A stretch of DNA of 64,000 nucleotides, taken from assembly GCA_029783825.1 (NCBI GenBank), contig JAREIK010001332.1, positions 620,001 to 684,000 of the forward strand, given 5' to 3'. The translations under genes and the position numbers were made by a program. The DNA comes from Sapria himalayana (taxonomy: Eukaryota; Streptophyta; Magnoliopsida; Malpighiales; Rafflesiaceae). Of the stretch, positions 36,401 to 45,059 are shown in pieces (the first letter of the stretch is position 1; every line of letters begins with the position of its first letter). The notes beneath the pieces were generated by a model. That model was not told where the DNA came from. It searched no databases and was given only the letters and a program-made list of their open reading frames with translations.

Positions 36401-38814
36401 ATGATAAGGAAATGGATTACATCATGGCAGATCGGGACCATAGGAAGATCAACTTTCGGCCCAACAAGAAATAAATAGTAAAATGGAGGGGACTACCTAA
36501 AAGTAGAGGTCAAACGGGCCGGCCCGGCCCGGTCCAGTTTAAAAAAACCGAGCCTGGCACGGCCGACAGGCACGGTGGGCCTTGCCGTGCCTTGCCTGGC
36601 CCGCTCGGGCTTGCATGTCTGTACGGGTCAGGATTCGGGGGGACCGTGGGTCGGGTCGAATCAGACCCGACCCGCGGTCTTTTTTGTGGGAGGGGCCATC
36701 GTGGGGTCGGGCACACGGGACACCCGGCACGGGACAAACTCGTGCCGGTGTGCTGTGCCGCGGGCCGTACCATGACGGGTCAGGCACGGCACGGCACGGG
36801 CCCGGGCCAGCTCGGCCCGGTTGACACCTCTACCTGAAAGTGAAGCTAGTTGGGATCTAGCTAACAATTTGTGGTAGTTTCAGGAACAAATCAAGCAGTT
36901 CTAGGTAGAAAAATCGACGAGGAAGTCTGCAGTATTGATGAGGGAGAATGTAATAGCCTCACTCAAAGAATGTGGAATATTCTAGAAGATTCTGAAGAAG
37001 TCCATACTTGTATGAAAGGAATGAGATTATTTTAGATTATTCTAGAATCCTTTTGGATATATGTAATAGAATTCTCTATACATATTGGGAACCTTCAAAA
37101 GTTCTAGACTCTTTCCTATGCATGTATGTATTGAGGATGTGACTTTATTTATAAATCACCAAGTTGAAAGTTTCTTGTAAGATTTTATTATTCAATAAAA
37201 TATTTTCTTTATTTTCAAGTAATTTTTCAAATTTTTTTTGCTTCTAAGTTGTGGGTAGACTCTAAGCATAATACTTATTATAATAAAAAAATGGATTTTC
37301 TTTGCAATAATAAAAAAATGAACTTTGATGTTATAATAGATATCATAGAAGTTACTAAATCACTTATTATTTTAGATAGCACGAGAAAGATATACTTCCT
37401 AGATTTTCACTAATTAATATATCAAATTTTTTTTAAATAATTGAGAGATAAATATAAATAAAATTGATATTTATTGATATATACATATTTTGAGAGCCTA
37501 TATATATTAGATAGATCAATTTATTATTTTCTCTTAGTTAATTAATTAAAAAATAAATTATTTTAGAATATTGGTGAAGTCATAATACTTAGGAGGTACA
37601 CAATCATAAATATTTTCATAATATTTATGTTAATTATTTATTTGTTCGTATATCATACCTCTTGATTCTTATAGCTGGTTTATATATTTTATTATACAAT
37701 TTAACATATTTTTTATCCATTATATCTTAATTCTTAGTTTCATATAGGTGACTAAGCAATAAAGTATTGGAATGTGCACTTAATATTTTAATTTTAATTT
37801 TGTTATCATAAATTTACAAATAAAATGAATTTTTCATGTTTTAATGAAATACATGACTAATATTACCAATATATCTAAATATGGTACAAGTAATGAAGTG
37901 CATATAGAGAAATGCATGTTTATAATATTTTTAAGATTTTTAAAAATGAAATGTTTATCTTAATTATATTTTGTTAAAATATCATCGGTTTTGTTATTTA
38001 TGAAATCAAATGTAATGTTTTAGTTGTCATAACAAGATTCATTAATTTTGACATAAATTAAAAAATCATATATAATATTTATTTAGATTCATATAATGAA
38101 ATATATATCTTATCATATTTGAAAAAAATTATTTTTTTGAGTGCATGAAATTTTTTTAATAAAATGTGCACAAAATCAAAACTATTGAAGTTTTGATGCA
38201 CTTTAAACCTTGTTCCTAAATTTATACTTACCCAATTTACCTCGCTATTAAAATTACTCTAATCAACTATCACATGTGAAAATAAAATAAATGAAAAGTA
38301 ACAAAATAATTTTACGTAAACACACACGCACACACAAACATCATGATATATATAACAATGTGTATATATACTTATATATACATATACATACTATATATAT
38401 CATGGTAAAGGCTGTACCTAGCATACAATGATCTCGTTTAACTTGAGGTATTAGAGATACTAATATCTCAATAGTATTATCTTTGAAATTCAAAGTAATT
38501 ATATTTAATAAATTTTGAACTTGGGATCTATCATCTTTGTCAAGATAAATACCATCACAAGGTATAACCTCTATAGTATATATGCATATTATGATATATA
38601 CAACACACACACATACATGTATATCATGATATATTGTATACCTAGTATACAAGGCTCTCGTTTAGCTAGAGATATTAATATTGCAATAGTCTTATCTTTG
38701 AAATTCGGAGTTATTATATCTAATGAGTCTTGAACTTGAGACATATCATTTTTGCCAAGATAATTACCATTACAATATATGACCTCTATTGTATATATGC
38801 ATATTATGAAATAT

Positions 38815-38855
<41 letters not shown>

Positions 38856-41800
38856 GTATATATCATAACATATAAATATTAAATATAATATATATATTTG
38901 TGATATTTAATTTCATATATCATGATATATTGATATCTCTATAGCTATATATATAAATATACATCCATATCATGATATATAAATATTCTTATATTTATAT
39001 CTATGGAGAATGTACCTTGTGTTCAAGGCTCTTGCTTAGCATGATGTCCGTGAGTGGTTAATATCTTAATGTTACCTTTGTAATTGAAGATGTTATATCT
39101 GGTGAATCTTGAATATGAGACCTATTATTATTGAATATAAGTATTTACTATTGTACTAGATATGACCTTCAATACATGTATGTAACACAAGAAATTTTTA
39201 AATAAACAATAGTATTTATCATGAAATATATAATATACATGTAATATATACATTATATATATTGTGTTATGTAACTATTCATTTTGTGATAATATATATC
39301 CTTATATATATTTCTATATATAGATATAGAATAATATATATATATATGTAGATATATATACATGTATTGTTATATATGTATTGCTAGATATAGATATAGA
39401 TATATAGATGCAATATATATCATGATATATAACTTTATATATCATGATATATGATATCCTTATATATATGTAGAAACACACACACACACATGTGTGTGTG
39501 TGTGTGTGTGTATACATATATATATAATAATTGCTAGATATAGATATATATACAATATATATCATGATCAAGGTTTTTCATTTCAAAAGTGTAATGCAAG
39601 ATAGTTGTGTTTGTGAGATGAGACTCTCCATAAGTGATGATGTGATAATAACTCTCAAGGCATTGAGGCATATGTTTTTTGTAATCATATATATAATGTA
39701 ACAAATATTTTATAATATATTACAAATATAATAAAATAGCATAAAATTACTTTCAAATTTCACAAAAAAATCATAATTATTTTACCAAATAAGAAAGCTT
39801 ATATTTTATGAAAATATAATTTATAAAAAAAGAGCTGAATTTGTGATAATTATGGTTGTTATTGTGATATAAAAAAATATAGAACCTATATATATCATGA
39901 TATATAGCCATATTTATCATGACATAAAGCCTATATATCATGATATATAACTTTATATATTATGATATATACAAATCCCTATGTTTTTCAGATATCATGA
40001 TATAGATATCCCAATATTGTTGATATCATGTTTTGTACAATATAGGTATTGTGATATAGAAAAATATTGTACCGAATACATAAAGTTCTTGCTTAGTGTT
40101 GGGTCTTATTGAGGTTAATATCATGATATATAATTGCTTATATAATGATATGAAGATATCCCTATATATATAAATAAATAAAAATATTTATATAGATATA
40201 TATAAATTCTATGCATCTTGATATTAATAGTGTGTGTGTGTGTGTATATATATATATCATGATATATAGAAATCCCTATATTTATATGTATATGTATTGT
40301 GTATATATATATATATATATGTTATATGTAGTTTTTTTTTTAAATTTTTTAATTTTCTTTTTACATGTGGCAATTGATTATGATATTTTTAGTAGTATTG
40401 TAAATTGGGTAAGGATGTACTGGGAACACATGTAAAAGTGGACTAACATTTAAATAGTTATAGTTTTGTGCACACTGGGTTAATTTTTTTGATTTGTTTC
40501 ATTTTGTTGAAATAGAATTTTTATGTTTATTAAATGTGTTAATAAACTTTATAGGTGCATAAATAGTTTCTAATGAATGAAATTAATTTTAATGTAAATG
40601 ATATTATTATGTTAATAATATGACATATATCTAATATTAAAAATTTTGGTCAGAGAATTTTTTATAATAATTTTTATAAATAAAATTATTATCATGACAT
40701 TAGTTATAGTATTTTTATAGGTAATATTGTAATAAATATTTTTTTCTTGTGAATTTCATACTATCTTAAGACTGGTTAAACACTAATATATGATAAATAT
40801 TATGAAAATAAAATATTTGCTGAAACCACAATATTTTTTTTAATGTCCAATTTAAGTCATCAAGATGGATAGTAATCCATGTGAATGATATATGATTTTG
40901 AGTAGTTGATGTTGAAGTGATAAATGAGCTATTTTTTGTGACCCAAGTTGGGCATCGTGCTTAGTCAGATGGCCTAAGTAACTATTGTCGAGCCTTGCCT
41001 TTGCACGGTGGCTTGCCATGGGTATGAACAAGGAACTACATGAGCTTGTAGCTATTGTCGAGCGAACCTAGCCTAAACTAGGTTGTCACGAGAGAAATTG
41101 ACCAAGATATATGTGGACAATAAGTTGACAATGACTCTAGCAAAAAATATAGTATTTCATGATCAAAGTAAACACATTAATATTCATTATTACTTTATAA
41201 GGGAGTACATTAAAAATATAGTGTAAAAATTTAATATGTGAAGTTGAAAGATCAAGTTGTGGATATTGTTATCAAGTTATTGATAAGAGGAGATTTAATA
41301 AGATTAAGGAATTTATTAGGAGTTATAAAATCAAATTTAATGAGAAGTATTGGATCATAAATTTAATGTGAAATCCAAACTAAAATTCAAGTCCATTTCT
41401 AGAATATTTTATGTAATTATAATGTCCTTAATTTTTAATTTTTACATTAATATTAGACATATAGTTACAATAAAAAAAGAAAAAATAATAACTTTTTAAG
41501 TATCTGGTATTGAAATTTTTATTTTTGCAATTCATTTTTTACTTAAGTGGTATCTCTTTTATTTGTAATAATTTATACATTGGGCTGTATTTTTGCACTC
41601 TAATATTTTTTACTGTTATGATATTAAAGTGAGTTCATATAATAAAAAATCATCATTAAGCTTATATTTTTTAAGGAGAAGGGAATCCCTATTATTTAAA
41701 TCAAATTAGGTTGTGGTATCTACATATATGTTATCTGAATCATGCCTAATATTTTAGACCATCTACATATATAATTATGTATTTCAAATTTTTAATTTTT

Positions 41801-42389
41801 GTCATTATGCATCAGATTGCAGATTAATAAAAATATGGAAGTGAAACTTAAAATTTAAAAATTTTACTAAAAATATTAAAGATTAGAGAAATAAAAAGAG
41901 ATTTGTATCAAAATAAATTATAGTCATATGTATTTATATAGAATAGGCTATGGTTAATTTTTTTTAAAGTTTCTTTTAACATTTTACTGTTGGACATAAT
42001 TCAGCTTTTATAACGAATTAACATTCCATAAAAAAAGATCATGTGTTGGGTCTGCGTTATCTTCCTGTCTTATCCTAACCCTACCTGCATCATTTTTAAT
42101 TTTTACTGGGCAGGCCTCATGGCATTGGGTCATGGGTTTGTGGGTGCTGACCAGGACCCAGCAAGATCTGATGTGGCAGGTGACCCTGGGCTGCCATGTT
42201 GGTGGTACTGTCCTGCAGACACTTTAAGGTGTCTGGCACGGCCCACACTTTCTGGTCGTGTCATAGTCATACTAGTGCTACCCTGATTATTAATCCAACA
42301 GATGTTTATGGAGTGTTTATTCTAAACACTGTTTTCTTGTTTTGCAGAGGAATTTGAGGCCTCGACAGCAAGTCACTTTCAATGGATAA
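27321..42389 (+). CDS. PSF2: GINS complex subunit PSF2, exons 2-7 (exon 1 not found)
   Basis: Spliced exons: 27321-27435, 28229-28325, 28398-28428, 28553-28639, 28911-29063 and 42348-42389, joined in one open frame of 174 codons plus stop. The product matches the plant PSF2 family: [101 protein letters not shown]2 is one of four GINS subunits (SLD5, PSF1-3) that bind MCM2-7 and CDC45 in the replicative helicase in the nucleus. Family length is about 210 residues, so about 42 N-terminal residues (exon 1) are missing. All introns are GT-AG. Intron 6 spans 13.3 kb of transposons. Exons show no stops or frameshifts, so the gene is probably functional. Confidence 0.85.
27622..28013. mobile_element. 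hAT MITE in PSF2 intron 2
   Basis: About 390 bp starting TAGAGGTGTCAAAAGGGCC and ending CACTTGAAACCTCT, GC-rich within. Flanks AGTTTGAC (27614-27621) and TCTTTGAC (28014-28021) agree at 6 of 8 bases. An internal AGAGGTGGAAGCTTGGGC near 27875 looks like a second end, so two derivatives may be fused. No coding capacity. It sits about 215 bp upstream of exon 3. Confidence 0.65.
28229..28325 (+). CDS. PSF2: PSF2 exon 3
   Basis: Acceptor GGAATAG|AAAATCTG and donor GACTA|GTACG. Encodes [16 protein letters not shown] and [16 protein letters not shown], with split codons at both ends. An apparent TAG at 28324-28326 is removed by splicing at the GT inside it. Confidence 0.88.
28398..28428 (+). CDS. 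PSF2: PSF2 exon 4 (31-bp microexon)
   Basis: Acceptor CTTGACAG|TGCACGG and donor ATATATG|GTGAGC. With the two bases of exon 3 it encodes [11 protein letters not shown], matching the conserved HARDDI..YM segment of the family. Confidence 0.85.
28553..28639 (+). CDS. PSF2: PSF2 exon 5
   Basis: Acceptor TGTCTTAG|GTGAGATC and donor GTGACG|GTATATG; 29 whole codons. Contains [20 protein letters not shown], a hallmark of PSF2. Confidence 0.9.
28911..29063 (+). CDS. PSF2: PSF2 exon 6
   Basis: Acceptor GGTCGTAG|TGGAAAAAT and donor CCAAGG|GTATATC; 51 whole codons. Encodes the conserved [13 protein letters not shown] and SLQAFYKYE segments, then a polar tail typical of plant PSF2. Confidence 0.88.
29064..30230 (+). 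repeat. Three decayed tandem units starting at the exon 6 donor
   Basis: Units begin at GTATATCAATTT (29064), GTATATCAAATTT (29536) and GTATATCAATTTC (29942), periods about 470 and 410 bp. Each repeats GTTATGTTTA, TTGCAA/GTCAATGTGA, AGAGGGTRATG, GATTCTAA/GATCCTAAGTAG and TTAGCTAATAATGT-like blocks in order. The units carry a decayed copy of the exon end (ACCTACAAATATGCC becomes ACCTACAAAAATACTTAAG). A fourth partial unit may lie near 31000-31150. Confidence 0.6.
30360..31000 (-). pseudogene. LINE reverse transcriptase relic (C-terminal part)
   Basis: Reverse strand reads [34 protein letters not shown] (the FADD motif decayed to FTDN), then farther on [10 protein letters not shown], a decayed LRWYxHIQRRP (IQHRPL) and an RGRPKKTW-like KDKPKKN. 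This is the usual order of plant non-LTR reverse transcriptase C-termini. Multiple stops. It sits in PSF2 intron 6 in antisense orientation to the gene. Confidence 0.75.
31259..31606 (-). mobile_element. hAT relic H, left (3'-end) part
   Basis: Starts TAGGAGTGTCAAATGAG and continues with decayed subterminal motifs (GGCATGTAGTCATGG, GACACAAGCTCATGCC). Homology ends where the chromovirus LTR starts at 31607, and the matching transposase part resumes at 37269, so the retroelement split this copy. Confidence 0.55.
31607..31926 (+). repeat. 5' LTR of the chromovirus (part shared with 3' LTR)
   Basis: Starts TGTCACAGTC and matches the 3' LTR as far as CTCCAAACA. The primer site lies about 100 bp farther on, so the true LTR may extend to about 32026, with that last part missing from the 3' LTR. 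CAATAAAAT near the middle of the last third could be a polyadenylation signal. Confidence 0.85.
32028..32040 (+). promoter_or_regulatory. Primer binding site (tRNA-Met type)
   Basis: TGGTATCAGAGGC, one base off the canonical initiator tRNA-Met primer site TGGTATCAGAGC used by most plant Ty3/gypsy elements. It precedes gag. Confidence 0.85.
32074..33208 (+). pseudogene. Chromovirus gag remnant with zinc knuckle
   Basis: Begins [19 protein letters not shown] and is interrupted by stops after about 25 codons. It then has a coiled-coil-like stretch (32188-32421), the WCMERYF and [17 protein letters not shown] blocks (capsid), and a nucleocapsid knuckle [13 protein letters not shown] (C-x2-C-x3-H-x4-C) at 33101-33139. 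Gag packages the element RNA. At least five stops or shifts. Confidence 0.85.
33228..36480 (+). pseudogene. Chromovirus pol remnant (PR-RT-RNaseH-IN-chromodomain)
   Basis: Protease: [12 protein letters not shown] near 33327. Reverse transcriptase: from 33830; [12 protein letters not shown] in a shifted frame near 34024; the catalytic YxDD box near 34340 is broken by an extra base and reads YLDN-like after realignment. RNase [16 protein letters not shown] near 34770. Integrase: zinc-binding region 35310-35450, core with MDFI (35518) and IISDRDSCF (35690), a stop before the [12 protein letters not shown]lu (35800). C-terminal [14 protein letters not shown] block 36260-36340. Chromodomain start near 36420, continued after the MITE. 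Not functional. Confidence 0.88.
36504..36832. mobile_element. hAT MITE nested in the chromovirus chromodomain
   Basis: 329 bp, starts TAGAGGTCAAACGGGCC and ends GGTTGACACCTCTA. Flanks CCTAAAAG (36496-36503) and CCTGAAAG (36833-36840), 7 of 8 identical. The interior carries the same GGGTCGGGTC/GACCCGACCC inverted motif as the 5' end of copies A and B. Removing it rejoins the WRGLP and [14 protein letters not shown] halves of the chromodomain. GC-rich and little decayed, so it is young. Confidence 0.92.
36841..36935 (+). pseudogene. Distal part of chromovirus chromodomain
   Basis: Reads [12 protein letters not shown] then QFQEQIKQF, matching the EASWEPxxxLWxF end of plant chromodomains that bind modified histone tails to direct integration. 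Separated from its first half by the MITE. Confidence 0.7.
36938..36948 (+). promoter_or_regulatory. Polypurine tract of the chromovirus
   Basis: ATGAGGGAGAA immediately upstream of the 3' LTR start TGTAATAGCC; it primes plus-strand DNA synthesis in LTR retroelements. Confidence 0.75.
36949..37268 (+). repeat. 3' LTR of the chromovirus (probably truncated)
   Basis: Starts TGTAATAGCC, colinear with 31607-31926 without large gaps, and similarity ends at CTCTAAGCA. About 12% divergence from the 5' LTR, mostly transitions. Confidence 0.88.
37269..38110 (-). mobile_element. hAT relic H, right (transposase) part
   Basis: Reverse-strand transposase remnants: dimerisation block near 37320, [15 protein letters not shown] equivalent of CLAACMDPRAKV near 37740, and later blocks to about 38100, where the homology fades before the finger. 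Orientation and position fit the left part at 31259-31606. Confidence 0.55.
38330..40330. repeat. TA-rich degenerate tandem repeat with TCATGATATA motifs
   Basis: About 2 kb packed with ATATATCATGATATAT. Three to four decayed copies of a roughly 200-bp sequence lie within it, recognisable by CAAGGCTCTCGTTTAGC, TTATCTTTGAAATTC and TCTTGAACTTGAGAC: 38400-38580, 38640-38790, 39005-39165 and, partly, 40060-40110. No coding. Possibly an expanded fragment of a dispersed repeat in PSF2 intron 6. Confidence 0.7.
39475..39511. repeat. (AC)n-(GT)n perfect palindrome
   Basis: An ACACAC run of about 15 bp is followed directly by a TGTGTG run of about 20 bp, giving a self-complementary hairpin of about 15 bp arms without spacer. 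It may extrude as a cruciform or stall replication. Confidence 0.85.
40331..42040. other. Intron 6 sequence, mostly unrecognised
   Basis: AT-rich with no supported gene. A less AT-rich patch at 40915-41090 (GGCTTGCCATGGG, GTCGAGCGAACCTAGCC) may be a very decayed hAT end. The rest shows no boundary. Confidence 0.35.
42041..42283. other. GC-richer island, probably decayed hAT end
   Basis: An abrupt change in composition with GGGCAGGCCTCATGGC, GGCACGGCCCACAC and similar motifs about 60 bp upstream of the terminal PSF2 exon. It resembles decayed subterminal sequence of the hAT family, but no TIR or target duplication is readable. Confidence 0.3.
42348..42389 (+). CDS. PSF2: Probable PSF2 terminal exon 7
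   Basis: Acceptor TTTTGCAG|AGGAATTTG in phase 0 with exon 6. Reads [13 protein letters not shown] then TAA; a short Arg/Pro-rich C-terminus is usual for plant PSF2. Evidence is the frame, the acceptor and this weak similarity only. A second acceptor two bases on (GCAGAG|GAATTT) gives a different longer frame (see 42350-42427). Confidence 0.55.
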   Translation, partial: RNLRPRQQVTFNG

Positions 42390-42427
42390 GTATGCCAAAC
42401 CCGGACACCATGTTTTTCATTGCTGAG
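42350..42427 (+). other. Alternative exon-like frame overlapping PSF2 exon 7
   Basis: Using the acceptor GCAGAG|GAATTT, 26 codons stay open ([12 protein letters not shown], then MPNPDTMFFIAE) up to a donor GAG|GTAATA. Phase is 0 at both ends, compatible with PSF2 exon 6 and with 47003-47044. It could be an alternative C-terminus, an untranslated exon, or part of another gene. Confidence 0.35.
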
Positions 42428-43293
42428 GTAATATTTATAGAATGATTTTGTGGTGTCTGCTTTTATCATATTTAACAATGTGACATTTCAATGTGTTATA
42501 TTGACAAAAATATGCTCATCAACATTTTTGTTATATTATATGCTTCCGAACTTAGGATTATATTTTAGATGGCTTAAAATCTTTGTAATGAGCAATAAAA
42601 GAATCATTTATTTTTATTTTATAATATGGGTTGGTGAATATTTTATGTACTATAAGTATTGTTGTAAATGTAGTGACATTTATCTTGCATTTGTTGCACA
42701 TTATTAGTGTGTTGGGATGGTGTTGATATGTCATTATTAATGTGTTATGTTCTTCATGGATTAATTATGTGATTATATTTCAATCGAGTTGAAATTTGAT
42801 AATAAGTTGTATCATTAGAGTGCTGGTATTTTTAGTTTGTGGTATTTGATTATGATTCTTATGTTCATGTAGTCTTTATTAATTATTTAAAATAAAAAAA
42901 AATGTTGTTTGATTGTGAGGGAAAGACAAAATATGAGTTGTATAATTAAAAATGACAAAGTTTCTAAAACGTAGTGCAGAGATTATCTTAATAATGATAT
43001 AAATAAATATAAGAAATAAGGGAAAAGGGATAACTATGTTTTAGGGTATTATTTAAAGCTTAAGGGATAATTATGTTTTAGGGTATTATTTAAAGCGTAA
43101 GGGATAATTATGTTTTAGGATATGTTACAAAAATAATTCATAGGAGTGGAATTAGATATACAATTTAGGGAGAATGGAATGAAAAATAGTAACATATTCA
43201 CCCTTCAACTTAACAAAGAAAGGAGGAATGCGTTTCTGAACTTGAGGTGTTCATATGAAAGCTCCTTCCTCTTTCATTCTGTCTCCTCTCCCT

Positions 43294-43294
<1 letters not shown>
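42428..43294. other. No gene recognised
   Basis: AT-rich. A short block, GGGATAATTATGTTTTAGGGTATTATTTAAAGC, is repeated about three times at 43028-43125 (34-35-bp period). Nothing else is supported. Confidence 0.4.

Positions 43295-43358
<64 letters not shown>
43295..43358 (+). repeat. Compound microsatellite (CA)17(CT)15
   Basis: An uninterrupted CA run followed directly by a CT run. It is the kind of locus that is highly length-variable and useful as a marker. The HTHTHT/SLSLSL frames across it are artefacts. Confidence 0.97.
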
Positions 43359-43363
<5 letters not shown>

Positions 43364-44399
43364 TTTCTTCCACTCTCGTGCTATTAACATGTTACGCGTA
43401 TAATAATACTTTAATGCATTTAAAGAGTTGTCATGGCTTGGGTGGAACGATCCTGCAAGAGGGCATGATGATATGGACCATTAATCACTATGGCTTAGTG
43501 AGAAAGCTAGTGGAACAAAATCTTTTTGATCGTCTCATAAAAGAGAACCGCATGATAATAAATATGCTTGTTTTCAAAAAATAGTTTAGGGATGTGAATT
43601 AGCAACATGATTGGCTGCATTTGGTTTGATATTTAACTGTTGTAATAGGTTACTTATGCATGCTTGTGGAAGGTGTTGAACTTGTTCCAAATCTTTACCA
43701 CATTTCATATCCCACTCCAGTGACCCCAAGTGATTTTGAATTTCCAAGTCTAATTTTTCCATGCACATCAGTTCAATTGTATCTATCCATGTTCTCAATG
43801 CCTAAACTAATCTTGTTTCCCTAAATTAAAGCAACTGTTAGTTTAATGGCATCATGGAAAGCCCACTAGTTGACATAGAGAATGTCTTGGAGAAGTATGG
43901 TCTCCTAGTAAGGGATGCGTTATTTAATTTAAGGTATGATATTGACATTCTTATGGTCTCCTAGCCCACTAATTGGCAATAACTTTTTTCCATCCCCCTA
44001 GTCCTGAATTGAGATCCTTTCTAATCTTTTATCTATGGGGGAAAGTGATGGTGCCCAAAATTGGCCAAGCTCCATCTTGAGGTTTGGGAGCTACTTGCAA
44101 TCATGTAATGGATCACTTGGTTCTTGAGAGGTGGATCACCAAAGATCCAGATAAGGTGGAAAAATATTCTTGGCCATTTGAAGATTGCTTCCTTTACCAC
44201 CCCCCACCTATATTCTAGGCTAACCGTATGTAGTGAATTCTTTTTTTCATTAGACCTCCTTGTGAGGTGACGAGTGATGAGGACTAGACTCTATAGTCCT
44301 AGTGCTAGGAAGGCAAGAAGACAAGAATCATCAAAGTTCGAAAGTAAAATGCTAGGAAAGATATGAACGACTATTTGTCAAATATAATTTTTTATTATG
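43359..44399. other. Unrecognised moderately AT-rich sequence
   Basis: Short frames with tryptophan-containing fragments near 43430-43580 and 43600-43800 suggest an old coding element, but no domain is recognised and stops are frequent. Confidence 0.3.
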
Positions 44400-45015
44400 A
44401 CTTTTGCGCACCTTGCCTTCGCTACTATACAAATATAATTTTTTATTATGATTTGATCATCAAACATGTTACTCTTTTTGTCTTCGTTCAAATCCACAAG
44501 TGCCTAAACAAGCAGTAGAATGAGCACCTCTCCTTCATTCTAATGAGGATGTTAATGCGTCTGTTTTAAACATCTGTTCATTAGTTAGTCAATCCATGTT
44601 CTTTGACTAACTAATGTTGCCAATACCTTGAGTAGACAAAACTGTGCCACCTATATGAAAGTTGAATGAGGTTTGAATTTTCTAAAGCATGCTCCTCCCA
44701 ATGGACATAAGGGTTTCATCTTGTGTAAAACCAAATAGTAAACCAATTCTAGCTCATCAAATTGCATTTTTTCTTAGACTAGGGCCATTTATTATCAATC
44801 TTTCCTATTGCGTGCCTTGCCTCCACAATTATACAAATAGCATTTTCTATTATGATTTGATCATCAGACGTATTGTTGTTTTCCTTTAAATTCACTAGTG
44901 CCTGAGTAGGACCAAGAAAGCATGATCTTGAGTATGCCAAACTAGCAACAGAATGAGCAACTCACCTTTACTCTAAAAAGGATGTTAATGATTTTGTTTA
45001 TGTTCCATTAGAAGC
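44400..45015 (+). repeat. Direct duplication, about 400-bp period
   Basis: 44415-44570 and 44815-45005 share GTGCCTTGCC/CACCTTGCCTTC, CTATTATGATTTGATCATCA, ATTCACTAGTGCCT, AGAATGAGCA and AAGGATGTTAATG in the same order. The second unit has extra sequence in the middle. Function unknown. Confidence 0.6.
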
Positions 45016-45059
45016 AAAAAAAAAACAAAAAAAAAAAAAAACAAAAAAAAAACAAAAAA
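45016..45059 (+). repeat. A-rich simple repeat with C interruptions
   Basis: Runs of 8-14 A separated by single C over 44 bp. Could be the tail of a retrotransposed sequence, but no upstream source is recognised. Confidence 0.85.

Larger units (their letters stand above)
31607..37268 (+). mobile_element. Ty3/gypsy chromovirus inserted in hAT relic H
   Basis: Two LTR copies in direct orientation (31607-31926 shared part, and 36949-37268), a tRNA-Met-type primer site, gag with zinc knuckle, protease, reverse transcriptase, RNase H, integrase and a chromodomain in the order typical of chromoviruses. Coding is broken by many stops and frameshifts. By hand count about 38 of 320 aligned LTR bases differ (about 12%), so the insertion is several million years old on usual plant rates. 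A 329-bp hAT MITE is nested at 36504-36832. No 5-bp target duplication was found, perhaps because the right LTR is truncated. Confidence 0.9.

Noticed and set aside
38330..40330. CRISPR-like array
   Set aside because: Repeats are degenerate, of irregular spacing and TA-rich, in a plant intron; no direct-repeat/spacer structure.
43146..43584. Overlapping frames with HTHTHT and SLSLSL runs
   Set aside because: Translation of the (CA)n(CT)n microsatellite.
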